From: Colwellia polaris
GTDB lineage: Bacteria; Pseudomonadota; Gammaproteobacteria; Enterobacterales; Alteromonadaceae
NCBI RefSeq assembly: GCF_002104515.1
Contig: NZ_NBOE01000011.1
Span: 62,001 to 126,000 of the forward strand
DNA length: 64,000 bases
Reading direction: 5' to 3'
In this document: piece after piece, positions 48,210 to 58,340 of the stretch
How positions within the stretch are numbered: the stretch's first letter is position 1
Layout of the letters: each line of letters begins with the position of its first letter
Notes under the pieces: model-generated
What the model saw: the letters and a program-made list of their open reading frames with translations, nothing else
The model's database searches: none
What the model was told of the DNA's origin: nothing
Position numbers and translations under genes: made by a program

Positions 48210-49463
48210 TTATTTACAGTGAGATTCTTGAGCATCAAAGCCAAGCGTATCAAGTTCAGTGACGGGATGTAACATACCCGGCTGAGGTGATTGCGACACC
48301 AAAGCATGAGGATGCACCAAAGAAAGTGGCATTCTTAATTGTCGGTTCCAAGACCTAAAGCTTAACTTACGGCCTTTGTATGCCGCGAGTTCAAACTTAT
48401 CTGAGCTAATATATTCTTTAAGCTTTTCACTATCTTTAGAGTGCAGTTTATGTACTGATTGGGCAATACTACGGACAGCTAAATATGCCGAAAAGTCGGT
48501 TTCATTCATTGCACGACTAGCTAAATCCGTAAAGCGATTTTGTAACTGCGTTGCGCCCCACTGTTCAATTGCACCATGCCAAGCTAACGCTTCTAAGCCA
48601 GCTGAGCCAATAACAGGTCGCGGTAAATAGGTATTGAAAGGGATAAACTCAGCAAATTCTTTGCTTTTATCTGCAACATAAACGGCATCATAATCTTGCA
48701 CTGTTTGGGTAAATAATGGAATTTCTTGCTGAGTGCTGCGCCTAAGGTCGGTATTAAAATCCCATTGTTTTTTGTCAATAATTTTTATGCCAAATCGTTT
48801 TGCTGAGCGTATAAAGGAATGCGCCAATTGAATATCTTCTGCTTTATTGCCTTGTACTAATAACACCTTATTCATACGACGATGTAATAGCCACTGAGCA
48901 AGCGCGTCAGACTTCATCGCGTTACTAACACTGGTATGAAACACCTTAGCTAAACACTGAGTAGAGCGTAATTCATCTGACGACTCGCTCACATTAAAAA
49001 GTAGCAGTGATTTGTTTTTCGCCCACTTATCAACTTTAACTAACTCAGTTAGGGGGGCGTCAAGAATAAAAATTTGTTGCCCTTGTAGATATTTCGCATC
49101 TAAATAACGTAAAAAATCATCGCTTTTCGCCGTACTAAAATTGCTTAATGTAAAATGCTGCTTTAAAAACTTACCAGTAGTATTCGAATCATTTATCGCA
49201 AGTTCAGCCCCCATATAGCCACTATCTTCTGGTATTTTGAAAATATTCAGCACATTGCTAGCTTGTTGTTGATCAAACTTAACATAGCTAATTTGTAACG
49301 TAATGGGCTGGGGTTGCGCTAGAGTTGTTAAGCAAATTAGCGACAAACCAATAGCAAAAAATTGCTTCTTAGCACTTATATTTACTATCGCAGACAGTGA
49401 CTGGGTAAATATGAACACGGTAAAAATAACAATTAAAAACATGGTGAACTCAAACATTAGCAA
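48210..49463 (-). CDS. pedC: PQQ-associated ABC substrate-binding protein (PedC-like)
   Basis: 417 residues of the branched-chain amino-acid-binding fold as found in the PQQ alcohol dehydrogenase set (TIGR03863 type): ISYVKFDQQQA, GAELAINDSNTTGKFL and YDAVYVADKSKEF. The N-terminus is odd: a hydrophobic stretch (FLIVIFTVFIF) precedes a second one that looks like the true signal peptide (KKQFFAIGLSLICLTTLAQ), with no start codon between them. It heads a four-gene unit (binding protein, propeller, ATPase, permease) divergent from the cytochrome gene. Confidence 0.85.
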   Translation of the reverse strand: MLMFEFTMFLIVIFTVFIFTQSLSAIVNISAKKQFFAIGLSLICLTTLAQPQPITLQISYVKFDQQQASNVLNIFKIPEDSGYMGAELAINDSNTTGKFLKQHFTLSNFSTAKSDDFLRYLDAKYLQGQQIFILDAPLTELVKVDKWAKNKSLLLFNVSESSDELRSTQCLAKVFHTSVSNAMKSDALAQWLLHRRMNKVLLVQGNKAEDIQLAHSFIRSAKRFGIKIIDKKQWDFNTDLRRSTQQEIPLFTQTVQDYDAVYVADKSKEFAEFIPFNTYLPRPVIGSAGLEALAWHGAIEQWGATQLQNRFTDLASRAMNETDFSAYLAVRSIAQSVHKLHSKDSEKLKEYISSDKFELAAYKGRKLSFRSWNRQLRMPLSLVHPHALVSQSPQPGMLHPVTELDTLGFDAQESHCK

Positions 49464-49750
49464 AGTCCCAAGACTATAAAGTCGAATAGAGCTCGAATCG
49501 AGCTATCAACCTTAAGCATATAGAATAATTGCTTAAATTTAAAATCATCAACACCTACCAACAACCACCGCAAACCATTGATAATTAAAACTATAAACAA
49601 AAAACACACGCTATAAACACGATAAACTCATACTAAAGGAGGAGGCCTAACGCGCTAAAGTATAATTCTTGAACATAGCTCACATCCTTATGATGAGGCT
49701 ATCAAAATTAAACTCCACGAATAACTTACGTAGAAAATGAGGTACTCACA
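49464..49750. promoter_or_regulatory. Divergent promoter region of the ped-like units
   Basis: 287 bases between the leftward ABC unit and the rightward cytochrome unit, so promoters of both must lie here. A purine-rich aaaggaggagg at 49636-49646 resembles a ribosome site but no ORF with a good start follows. No clear operator was recognised. Confidence 0.5.
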
Positions 49751-50191
49751 ATGATAAAACTTAATAAAGGCCGCTGCTATTTAATTGCATTGATAGCAAT
49801 TTGCTCATTCGGTATTGCGGCTCATGGCCCAGTTACACCGCAATCAATTGATACCTCAACATTACCAACGTTAGGTGAAGAGTGGAGTGATACTAACCCG
49901 TATCGCGAATCTGAAGGTGATACCCGCAAAGAGATTTTACGTGTTGGCGCTTCAGCGTATAACCAAAATTGTGCGCGCTGCCATGGCTTAGAAGGAATTT
50001 CAGGTGGTATTGCTCCCGATTTACGGGAGCTTGCCAGCGATTATGACGGTGATGAATGGTATGTGTATCGAGTGCAAAATGGTGCAGTTCGTAATGGCGC
50101 AGTTTATATGCCGAAAATGACAGAGCATTTAAACCAAGAAGCACTTTGGTCTATTCGTACATGGTTAGAGTCTGTCAGTGAAAAAAAGTAA
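49751..50191 (+). CDS. pedF: Cytochrome c-550, PedF-like
   Basis: 146-residue periplasmic c-type cytochrome with a signal peptide (ends near IAAHG). The haem site is Cys74-Ala-Arg-Cys77-His78 and a likely axial Met is in YMPKMTEHL. The segment SYN-like SAYNQNCARCHGLEGISGG and the APDLREL follow-up match cytochromes that accept electrons from PQQ ethanol dehydrogenases. It overlaps the next gene by 14 bases, so the two are coupled. Confidence 0.9.
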   Translation: MIKLNKGRCYLIALIAICSFGIAAHGPVTPQSIDTSTLPTLGEEWSDTNPYRESEGDTRKEILRVGASAYNQNCARCHGLEGISGGIAPDLRELASDYDGDEWYVYRVQNGAVRNGAVYMPKMTEHLNQEALWSIRTWLESVSEKK

Positions 50192-51080
50192 CTTTAACGC
50201 GTTAATTTTTTGGCTAAGTTGTTGTAGCATTTTTTGCTCAACAGCTTTTGCTCGATCCTATGATGACATTATTGAAAGTAATGAAATTGTAGTAGCGGTA
50301 TATCGAGACTATATCCCATTTTCGTATCAGGAAAATGGCGAAGCTAAAGGTATTGACGTTGTTATAGCTAAACATATTGCCAAAAAATTAGGGGTAAAGC
50401 TTCGTTTTAGGTGGGTAACTGCCGATGAAAACGTCGAAGGCGATTTACGCAATAACCTCTGGAAAGGCCACTTTCTAAAACGCACAGTCGCCGACTTAAT
50501 GCTACGCGTGCCATACGACAAAGCATATTCTCTTCTGCGTGATGATATTGGCGAGCTGGTGCATGAACAAGTACACATGTTCGCGCCCTACCATACTGAA
50601 TCTTGGAAAATAGCCTTCAATAATCAGAAAATTGAAGATGTTAGCACCATGGCAGTATTTCAATATCACGACATTGGTGTAGAAGTAGATTCTATTCCTC
50701 AGTTTTACTTAATGTCAGTTTTTAATGGGCGAATGAGTAAAAGAGCCAAACAATTTAACACTGTGGAATCGGCTTTTACTGCTATGCATGAGCAAAAAAT
50801 TGATGCGGTAATGGGGTTAAGAAGCCAAATAAGTTATTACCAGCACCAACTCTCCTCGCCAAATTATCAATTAGCGTCAAATGCCTTTCCTAATATTGGT
50901 AAACAACAATGGGATATTGGCATGGCGGTTAAAAGTGACTATCGCCAACTAGGTTATGCGGTTGCCGATATTGTAGAAGCTATGATTGCATCGGGAGAAA
51001 TTAAAAAAATATTCGAAGATCATTACGCAATATATCAACTGCCTGCATTGTACTCAGTTGCTATGGAGCAACCTCAATAG
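50178..51080 (+). CDS. Quinoprotein-associated periplasmic binding protein (MxaJ/XoxJ-like)
   Basis: 300 residues from GTG 50178 inside the end of the cytochrome gene. Signal peptide (CSTAFA), then a type 3 solute-binding fold: IVVAVYRDYIPFSYQENGE and GIDVVIAKHIAKKLGVKL. This family (TIGR03871 type) accompanies methanol and ethanol quinoproteins. XoxJ relatives bind and help activate the dehydrogenase rather than import a solute. It corresponds to the gene in the PedG position. Confidence 0.87.
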   Translation: MKKSNFNALIFWLSCCSIFCSTAFARSYDDIIESNEIVVAVYRDYIPFSYQENGEAKGIDVVIAKHIAKKLGVKLRFRWVTADENVEGDLRNNLWKGHFLKRTVADLMLRVPYDKAYSLLRDDIGELVHEQVHMFAPYHTESWKIAFNNQKIEDVSTMAVFQYHDIGVEVDSIPQFYLMSVFNGRMSKRAKQFNTVESAFTAMHEQKIDAVMGLRSQISYYQHQLSSPNYQLASNAFPNIGKQQWDIGMAVKSDYRQLGYAVADIVEAMIASGEIKKIFEDHYAIYQLPALYSVAMEQPQ

Positions 51081-51292
51081 CAACGGTTTACTCATCCCCT
51101 TATTCATACTAAATGATGAAAAAAATTCGACCGCTGAGTGATAGCCGTTAAAAACACCAAAATATAACATGGCTGTAGACTGTAAAAATGTATGGATTCA
51201 AACAAGAAAACACGCCGGATCTAACCAAGGCTACAGGAAGATAAAAAGACAAAATATCGTTACGTATATTTATAACCCAAGAGGAAATAACA

Positions 51293-53056
51293 ATGATAAC
51301 AGCAGGTAAAAATAAAATATTGTCATTATCTATTGCTATGTCTTTAACGTTTACAGGCCTAGCAAACGCAGGTGTAACCGATAAAGACATTGCCAATGAT
51401 CAAATGACAACTAATGACGTAGTAACCTACGGACTTGGCCTAAAAGGTCAGCGTTACAGTCCACTTGATAAAATAAATACCGAAACAGTTAAGCAAATGC
51501 ATCCGGTTTGGTCTTTTTCATTAGGCGGCGAAAAACAACGTGGTCAAGAATCTCAACCTATGGTGAAAGACGGCGTTATGTATATCACTGGTTCATACTC
51601 ACGTGTGTATGCAATTGATGTAAATACGGGTGACGAACTTTGGCAATACGATGCAAGACTACCCGATGGCATTATGCCATGTTGTGATGTTATTAACCGT
51701 GGCGTGGCATTATTCGATGATCTAGTTATTTTTGGTACGCTTGATGCGAAACTTGTCGCATTGCATAAAGACACAGGTAAAGTCGTTTGGAAAAAGAAAG
51801 TAGAAGACTACAAAGCCGGTTATTCAATTACCGCCGCGCCTATTATAGTTAAAGGTAAGGTCATTACAGGTGTTGCCGGTGGTGAATTTGGTGTTGTAGG
51901 TAAAGTAAGAGCTTACGATGCTAAAAATGGTAAATTAGTTTGGGAACGTCCAACTGTTGAAGGCCACATGGGCTACATTTGGAAAAACGGCAAAAAAATG
52001 GACAATGGCATTTCTGGCGGTAAGCCAGGACAAACTTGGCCAGCAGAGCTTTGGAAATCAGGTGGTGCTGCGCCTTGGTTAGGTGGTACTTATGATGCTG
52101 ACGTTGATTTGCTTTTCTTTGGCACAGGTAACCCAGCACCTTGGAACTCTCATTTACGACCAGGCGATAACCTTTTCTCATCTTCACGTTTAGCTATCGA
52201 CCCAGATACCGGTAAAATTGTATGGCACTTTCAAACAACGCCGCATGATGGTTGGGATTTTGATGGCGTAAACGAACTTATCTCTTTCGATTATAAAGAA
52301 AAAGGTAAAACCATAAAAGCTGCGGCTACAGCCGACAGAAACGGATTCTTTTACGTACTTAATCGTGAAAATGGTGACTTTATACGTGGTTTCCCATTTG
52401 CAGATAAAATTACTTGGGCTTCAGGACTAACTGATGAGGGTCGTCCAATCTATGTTGATAGCAACAGACCTGGTGATCCTAGTAAATCAAAAGACGGTAA
52501 TAAAGGTAGTACTGTTGTTTCAGCGCCAGCCTTCTTAGGTGCCAAAAACTGGATGCCAATGGCTTACAGCCAAGATACAGAATTATTTTATGTGCCTGCA
52601 AACGAATGGCAAATGGATATTTGGAATGAGCCTACTGCCTATAAAAAAGGTGCAGCATACTTAGGTGCTGGTTTTACCATAAAAGCCATTAATGAAGACT
52701 ACATTGGTGTGCTAAAAGCAATCGACCCTAAAACGGGTAAAGTTATTTGGCGCTACAATAACTACGCACCTTTATGGGGTGGTGTTTTAGTAACTGCAGG
52801 TAACTTAGTATTTACCGGTACACCAGAAGGCTATTTATTAGGCCTTGACGCTAAAACAGGTGAAGTAAAATATAAATTTAATACAGGCTCAGGCATTGTA
52901 GGCTCACCTATTACCTGGGAAATGGATGGCGAACAATACTTGTCAGTACTTTCTGGTTGGGGTGGCGCAGTTCCTTTATGGGGCGGCGACGTTGCAGAAC
53001 GTATTAAGCACTTTAACCAAGGTGGTAGTGTTTGGACCTTTAAATTACCTAAGTAA
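51293..53056 (+). CDS. PQQ-dependent alcohol dehydrogenase, lanthanide type predicted
   Basis: 587-residue periplasmic quinoprotein with an eight-bladed propeller, signal peptide ending about LANAG. It oxidises alcohols to aldehydes using PQQ. Visible active-site features are the vicinal disulfide Cys130-Cys131 (MPCCDV), metal ligand Glu198 (GGEFG), Asn280 (GTGNPAPWN) and the catalytic Asp322 in [10 protein letters not shown]. Asp324, two residues on, is the extra aspartate found in lanthanide enzymes (XoxF, ExaF, PedH); calcium enzymes have Ala or Ser there. The neighbours supply the cytochrome, chaperone-like protein and aldehyde dehydrogenase. Ribosome site agaggaa. Confidence 0.93.
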   Translation: MITAGKNKILSLSIAMSLTFTGLANAGVTDKDIANDQMTTNDVVTYGLGLKGQRYSPLDKINTETVKQMHPVWSFSLGGEKQRGQESQPMVKDGVMYITGSYSRVYAIDVNTGDELWQYDARLPDGIMPCCDVINRGVALFDDLVIFGTLDAKLVALHKDTGKVVWKKKVEDYKAGYSITAAPIIVKGKVITGVAGGEFGVVGKVRAYDAKNGKLVWERPTVEGHMGYIWKNGKKMDNGISGGKPGQTWPAELWKSGGAAPWLGGTYDADVDLLFFGTGNPAPWNSHLRPGDNLFSSSRLAIDPDTGKIVWHFQTTPHDGWDFDGVNELISFDYKEKGKTIKAAATADRNGFFYVLNRENGDFIRGFPFADKITWASGLTDEGRPIYVDSNRPGDPSKSKDGNKGSTVVSAPAFLGAKNWMPMAYSQDTELFYVPANEWQMDIWNEPTAYKKGAAYLGAGFTIKAINEDYIGVLKAIDPKTGKVIWRYNNYAPLWGGVLVTAGNLVFTGTPEGYLLGLDAKTGEVKYKFNTGSGIVGSPITWEMDGEQYLSVLSGWGGAVPLWGGDVAERIKHFNQGGSVWTFKLPK

Positions 53057-53151
53057 TTATCGCAAGCAATTACCGCAAGCAATAATAGAAGGGCTGAATA
53101 CAAAGCGACTCCCATAGTAATGTAACACCAGCCCTACTCTCCCTGCATTTA

Positions 53152-53185
53152 AAAAGCTTTTGATATTTTTCAAAAGCTTTTTTTT
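53152..53185 (+). terminator. Terminator of the alcohol dehydrogenase gene
   Basis: 12-base perfect stem (53152-53163 with 53170-53181) with a 6-base loop, followed by T residues. The rest of the 334-base gap up to the aldehyde dehydrogenase (53057-53390) shows no gene and should hold that gene's own promoter. Confidence 0.8.
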
Positions 53186-53390
53186 ACCTTAAAAATTAGT
53201 GATAGCCCCATAAAAACCAAGCAACTCGTCCCAAAGTATGATGTTTTTAAAGCCTATGGGTAATAGTTCCATTTGCTTGCACCGCATTACTATAGATACA
53301 CGAAAAAAACGTTTTAGTAATAACTAGAGCAAACATAAATAGGGCCATGGAAAGAGTATTACTCTGGCTGGTCTCGACACGAGGTGATAT

Positions 53391-54911
53391 ATGATCTATT
53401 CAAACCCAGGCAGTGAAGGTTCTGTTGTTTCTTTTAAACCTAAATATGAAAACTTTATCAATGGTCAGTGGGTAGCTCCTGTTAAGGGAAATTATTTTAC
53501 CAACACTACCCCTGTTACTGGTGAAGTTATTTGTGAAATTCCTCGTTCAAGCAGCGAAGATATTGAATTAGCCCTTGATGCAGCTCATGGCGCTAAAGAA
53601 GCTTGGGGCAAAACATCAGTTCAAGACCGCTCTAGAGTGCTCCTGAAAATTGCTGACCGTATTGAAGAAAACCTTGAGAAAATTGCCGTTGCTGAAACAT
53701 GGGATAACGGTAAGCCAGTGCGCGAAACGCTTGCGGCTGATATTCCATTATGTGCTGATCACTTTCGCTACTTTGCCGGCTGTATTCGTTCACAAGAAGG
53801 TTCTCTTTCGCAAATAGATAACGAGACTGTTGCTTATCATTTTCATGAGCCAATTGGTGTTGTTGGTCAAATAATTCCTTGGAATTTCCCAATATTAATG
53901 GCGGCATGGAAGCTTGCGCCTGCACTTGCTGCTGGTAACTGTGTAATTTTAAAACCTGCTGAGCAAACACCGGTCAGTATTTTAGTCTTAATGGACATTA
54001 TTGCTGACTTACTTCCGCCAGGCGTTTTAAACATAGTCAATGGTTTTGGTAAAGAAGCCGGTGAAGCACTAGCTACAAGCACACGCATTGGTAAAATCGC
54101 CTTCACAGGCTCTACCGCAATTGGTGGACACATTCTTAAATGTGCCGCTGAAAATCTTATTCCATCAACGGTAGAACTTGGTGGTAAATCACCGAATATT
54201 TTCTTTAAAGACATAACACAATTTGAAGATGACTACTTAGAAAAGTGTGCTGAAGGTTTTGTTTTAGGCTTCTTTAACCAAGGTGAGGTTTGTACTTGTC
54301 CGTCTCGAGCCTTAATCCAAGAAGATATTTTCGACGAATTTATGGAAAAAGTCATCGAAAAAGCGAACAAAATTATTCGCGGCAACCCACTCGATACTGA
54401 AACTATGGTGGGTGCTCAAGCATCTCAAGAGCAATTTGAGAAAATCATGAGCTACCTAACTATTGGTAAAGATGAAGGTGCTGAGCTTTTAACTGGCGGC
54501 AATAAAGAAAGCTTAGGCGATTCACTTGATACGGGTTACTACATCCAACCTACTATTTTAAAAGGTAATAACAAAATGCGCATCTTCCAAGAAGAAATTT
54601 TTGGACCGGTTGTTGCAGTAACTACCTTTAAAGATGAAGCCGAAGCATTAGCCATAGCTAACGATTCAGTTTACGGTTTAGGCGCGGGTTTATGGACACG
54701 TGACGCCAACCTTGCACACCGAGTTGGACGTGGTATTGAAGCGGGTCGAGTATGGACTAACTGTTACCATTTATACCCAGCTCACGCAGCATTTGGTGGT
54801 TATAAAAAATCAGGTATCGGTCGTGAAAACCATAAAATGATGCTTGATCATTATCAGCAAACTAAAAACTTATTAGTAAGCTATAGCACGAGTCCTTTAG
54901 GTTTCTTTTAA
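53391..54911 (+). CDS. exaC: NAD-dependent aldehyde dehydrogenase, ExaC/PedI type
   Basis: 506 residues, acetaldehyde dehydrogenase II branch. Conserved elements are [14 protein letters not shown] (Asn), [11 protein letters not shown] (Glu) and catalytic Cys301 in [11 protein letters not shown]. The [22 protein letters not shown]-terminus is typical of ExaC-type enzymes. It converts the aldehyde made by the quinoprotein into the acid. The gene follows the alcohol dehydrogenase, separated by a terminator, so it is probably a separate transcript. Confidence 0.93.
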   Translation: MIYSNPGSEGSVVSFKPKYENFINGQWVAPVKGNYFTNTTPVTGEVICEIPRSSSEDIELALDAAHGAKEAWGKTSVQDRSRVLLKIADRIEENLEKIAVAETWDNGKPVRETLAADIPLCADHFRYFAGCIRSQEGSLSQIDNETVAYHFHEPIGVVGQIIPWNFPILMAAWKLAPALAAGNCVILKPAEQTPVSILVLMDIIADLLPPGVLNIVNGFGKEAGEALATSTRIGKIAFTGSTAIGGHILKCAAENLIPSTVELGGKSPNIFFKDITQFEDDYLEKCAEGFVLGFFNQGEVCTCPSRALIQEDIFDEFMEKVIEKANKIIRGNPLDTETMVGAQASQEQFEKIMSYLTIGKDEGAELLTGGNKESLGDSLDTGYYIQPTILKGNNKMRIFQEEIFGPVVAVTTFKDEAEALAIANDSVYGLGAGLWTRDANLAHRVGRGIEAGRVWTNCYHLYPAHAAFGGYKKSGIGRENHKMMLDHYQQTKNLLVSYSTSPLGFF

Positions 54912-54934
54912 CCTAGCCCTCGATGTGTATTAGG

Positions 54935-54966
54935 GTGCCTTTCTTTAACGAGACTGGCACTTTTTT
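54935..54966 (+). terminator. Probable terminator after the aldehyde dehydrogenase
   Basis: gtgcc (54935-54939) pairs with ggcac (54956-54960) across a 16-base loop, followed by six T. Confidence 0.5.
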
Positions 54967-55013
54967 ATTCCGCAAATACTGATCAGTTTGTAACGATTTT
55001 TAGGGGTGTTAGC

Positions 55014-57152
55014 ATGCATTTAAAAATACTCAACTTCCTAATGACAAGAGTGATTTTCATGCTTGTTTTTATGCTTGCACCTTCTTTTTATTCTTTTTCT
55101 TTTTCTCCTGTTGAGCCTCAAAATACCACCTCTATTTCTGCCGATATTGCCGAAATATTTCCTAGTGCAACACGTTTAGGCCCTGTTGATAAAAAAATTG
55201 CCGTAACGCCGGTTTATCAGTTAGGCGATTTACTCGGTTATGTCTTTGAGTCAGACGATTTTACCAACTTCATTGGTTTTTCAGGGCAAACTGTCAATAT
55301 TCTTATTGGTATTGACACTCAAGGCATAATTACCGGCTTAAAAATATTAAATCATCATGAACCAATATTCCTGCACGGCCTAGGCGAGCAACCATTATTT
55401 AATTTTATTAACCAGTATCAAAACCATTCAATTAAAGAACGCTTTATTATTAATGCCCGCGATAAATCGTCAAAAGATGCCACCTATTTCGATGGTATTA
55501 CCCGCGCTACCATTTCAGTATTAGTCGTTAACGACACCATAATTGCTTCTGCACTCAAAGTGGCACGCGAAAAGTTATCTGGCTTCGTTGCGCCTTCAAA
55601 TTTCGTGGTTGATCCCGACTTTTTTGAAAAATTAAGCTTTGAACAACTGCTTGAGAAAAAATATATACAGCACTGGCAATTAACACGTGACCAAGCACTC
55701 GCCTTAACCCAAAGCGAGTCAAGTACACTGACAAATACAATTGAAAAACTAAGTGAAGATAGCAACGACTTTATCGATTTATATTTCGGATTTGCTAACA
55801 TCCCTATTGTGGGTAAAAACTTATTAGGTCAAACAGAATACCAACGCTTACTCGAAAGTTTAATCCCCGGTGAACATGCCTTAATGGTATTAAATCGCGG
55901 TAACTATGCTTTTGTTAGTGAAGCGTTTATTCCACAAACCGTTCCTAGTCGTTTAAGCGCAACGCAAACCGCACTGCCGGTTGATATGCGCGATGTCGAC
56001 TTTTATAGCTATTTCAATCCTAGGTTTGCACTTGAAATACCCGACTATAATGAAATTAAAGTGTTCCGTATTAAGTCTCAATCTGGTTTTGAGCTAAACA
56101 AAGAGTTAACCCTGTCGTTAGCTGTTAACTATAACCAATCATTTTTATCTAAAAAACAACACAACTTTAACTTTGCGAGTACATTACCTGAAACTTTGTT
56201 TCTTGATAAAACGCCTTTAGTTCAACCTGAAAAAGCGCAACCATTATGGCTAAAGCTTTGGCTACAACGAAGTAATGAAATAATCATACTTTGCATATAT
56301 CTTATCGCCTTAACACTAATTTTTATTAAGCAAGAAACGTTGGCGAAAAATGAAAAGTTAACTCACCAAGTACGCTTTATCTCCTTGATATTTGTTATCG
56401 GCTTTATCGGCTTTTATTCCCAAGGGCAGTTGTCTGTTGTCAACATTTACACCTTGTTATTGTCAATCAAACAAGGCTTTAACATTGAAGTATTTCTACT
56501 TGATCCAATAATATTTATTTTATGGATTTTTGTCTTTATTAGCCTTTTCTTGTGGGGCCGAGGTTTGTTCTGTGGTTGGTTATGCCCTTTTGGTGCGCTA
56601 CAAGAAATAATGACTTTGATAGCGACTAAACTGAAAATAAAACAAATTAAAATTAAGCCTCAACACCATAAAGCGGGGCAAAAAGTAAAATATGTATTGC
56701 TGGTATTATTAGTCGCTTGTTCTTTTTACTCACTAACACTAGCAGAGCAACTGGCTGAAATAGAGCCTTTTAAAACCAGCATAACACTTAATTTTGTGCG
56801 CTATTGGCCGTTTGTTTTGTATGCTGTTTTACTGCTACTTTTGAGCTTGAAAATTCATAAATTTTATTGTCGTTATTTGTGTCCGTTAGGCGCAGGATTA
56901 GCAATTATTGGTCGATACCCCATACTTAAATGGTTAAGACGTCGTGATGAATGTGGCTCACCATGTCAGCTTTGTCGTAATAAAAAATGTGGTATAGACG
57001 CCATTAAACCCACAGGTGCAATTGACTACAGTGAATGTATTCAATGCTTAGAATGTGTTGTGGTTATTGAAAGCCCTAAGCTCTGCGTAGTTAATAAATA
57101 TGCAAATAAAACAAAGCCTTCACCGATAAAGGTGTTGAACTGTAACCAGTAA
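55014..57152 (+). CDS. NosR-like membrane flavin and iron-sulfur protein
   Basis: 712 residues. After a signal anchor, a periplasmic FMN-binding domain spans about residues 40-200, with the flavin attachment motif as Asp160-GITRATIS (Thr166 probable FMN site; the usual SGAT is TRAT here). Several membrane helices follow from about 425. Two CxxxCP motifs (Cys520-GWL-Cys524-Pro and Cys619-RYL-Cys623-Pro) and a ferredoxin-like cluster region (Cys647, 651, 654, 659, 675, 678, 681, 691) end the protein. The family (NosR/NirI) moves electrons between quinol and periplasm. No nitrous oxide genes are near, so it probably serves the PQQ system. Confidence 0.87.
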   Translation: MHLKILNFLMTRVIFMLVFMLAPSFYSFSFSPVEPQNTTSISADIAEIFPSATRLGPVDKKIAVTPVYQLGDLLGYVFESDDFTNFIGFSGQTVNILIGIDTQGIITGLKILNHHEPIFLHGLGEQPLFNFINQYQNHSIKERFIINARDKSSKDATYFDGITRATISVLVVNDTIIASALKVAREKLSGFVAPSNFVVDPDFFEKLSFEQLLEKKYIQHWQLTRDQALALTQSESSTLTNTIEKLSEDSNDFIDLYFGFANIPIVGKNLLGQTEYQRLLESLIPGEHALMVLNRGNYAFVSEAFIPQTVPSRLSATQTALPVDMRDVDFYSYFNPRFALEIPDYNEIKVFRIKSQSGFELNKELTLSLAVNYNQSFLSKKQHNFNFASTLPETLFLDKTPLVQPEKAQPLWLKLWLQRSNEIIILCIYLIALTLIFIKQETLAKNEKLTHQVRFISLIFVIGFIGFYSQGQLSVVNIYTLLLSIKQGFNIEVFLLDPIIFILWIFVFISLFLWGRGLFCGWLCPFGALQEIMTLIATKLKIKQIKIKPQHHKAGQKVKYVLLVLLVACSFYSLTLAEQLAEIEPFKTSITLNFVRYWPFVLYAVLLLLLSLKIHKFYCRYLCPLGAGLAIIGRYPILKWLRRRDECGSPCQLCRNKKCGIDAIKPTGAIDYSECIQCLECVVVIESPKLCVVNKYANKTKPSPIKVLNCNQ

Positions 57153-57191
57153 ACTATATGATGGTTATCTACATAATGATGAGCCGAATGT

Positions 57192-58340
57192 ATGCATGAA
57201 ATAAAAACAGTTACGGCAGTTAGTAAAGCAATAGACCCTGCCATTGCAAGCCTTGAACTATATCAACAATTAAATAAAGCGAACATCAGCTTCGTGCTTT
57301 TCTATTGCTCCTCTACTTATGCGCTAGACACACTAGCACAAAGTATGGAAAGCGCCTTTACCGATGTTGATATTGTCGGATGTACTACCGCTGGCGAAGT
57401 CACAAACCAAGGTTACGAGCAGCATTCCATAGTTGCTATCGGATTTTCCAGCCAATACTTTGCTATTTGCGCTACATTAATAGAGTCGATGGAAAAATTC
57501 GACACCATCAATGCTCAGTCAACCATTAATGAGTTAGTTGAAAGCTGCCAGTCGAAAGAGTTAACAGAGATAAAAAATAACAGTTTCTTACTCACCTTAC
57601 TCGATGGCCTTTCTTCAAGCGAAGAACAGTTTTTAGTTACCTTAAACTCTGCTGCTAGAGCTATTCCGCATTTTGGTGGTTCGGCGGGCGACGACATAAA
57701 TTTAACTAAGACTCATGTTTATTATCACGGAAAATTTTATCGAAACGCTGCAATTGTTATTATGGTTAACACCATTTTGCCATTTGAAGTTTTTACCTGT
57801 CACCACATCAAGCGACCAATAGAAAAACTCGTGGTTACCGATGCTGACGCAGCCAACAGAACGGTGTACGAATTAAACGCCGAGCCTGCAGCATTAGAGT
57901 ATGCAAAATTACTCAATATTGACCTGAAAGATTTAAGCCCAGAAGTATTTTCGCTTAATCCATTAGCGGTTAAAGTCGGCGGTGACTACTATATTCGTTC
58001 TATTCAAAAAGTGAATGAAGCAGATTTAAGCTTAACATTTTACTGCGCAGTAGATGTTGGTATTGTGCTAACAGCCGTAGAAATGGGCGATATATTTTCC
58101 CCTGTAACAGACAAACTTGGTGAAATTTCACAACGCTATGGTGCCCCTGAATTAGTCCTCACCTGTGATTGCTTTTTAAGGCGGCTTGAAATTGAACAAA
58201 AAGGCTTAGAATCGCGAGTAAGACGTTTAAATGCCCAATACAACATTGTTGGTTTTAATACCTACGGCGAACATACGAATGGTATTCACTTAAACCAAAC
58301 TTTTACCGGCGTTTTCATCGCTGGAGGCGACAATGAGTGA
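57192..58340 (+). CDS. FIST-domain sensor protein
   Basis: 382 residues with FIST N (about 25-215: FTDVDIVGCTTAGEV, IPHFGGSAGDD) and FIST C domains (to about 370). FIST proteins are cytoplasmic sensory modules thought to bind small ligands and to feed histidine kinases. The gene overlaps the hybrid kinase by 8 bases, so the two proteins are made together. A FIST gene next to an ErcS'-like kinase is a known arrangement in PQQ ethanol oxidation regulation in pseudomonads. Confidence 0.9.
   Translation: MHEIKTVTAVSKAIDPAIASLELYQQLNKANISFVLFYCSSTYALDTLAQSMESAFTDVDIVGCTTAGEVTNQGYEQHSIVAIGFSSQYFAICATLIESMEKFDTINAQSTINELVESCQSKELTEIKNNSFLLTLLDGLSSSEEQFLVTLNSAARAIPHFGGSAGDDINLTKTHVYYHGKFYRNAAIVIMVNTILPFEVFTCHHIKRPIEKLVVTDADAANRTVYELNAEPAALEYAKLLNIDLKDLSPEVFSLNPLAVKVGGDYYIRSIQKVNEADLSLTFYCAVDVGIVLTAVEMGDIFSPVTDKLGEISQRYGAPELVLTCDCFLRRLEIEQKGLESRVRRLNAQYNIVGFNTYGEHTNGIHLNQTFTGVFIAGGDNE

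Noticed and set aside
49636-49646. Ribosome-site-like aaaggaggagg as evidence of a small gene before pedF
   Set aside because: No start codon at proper distance opens a frame of useful length; kept only as a note on the intergenic region.
55014-57152. NosR regulator of nitrous oxide reduction
   Set aside because: No nosZ, nosD or related gene is in the window; the context is PQQ alcohol oxidation.
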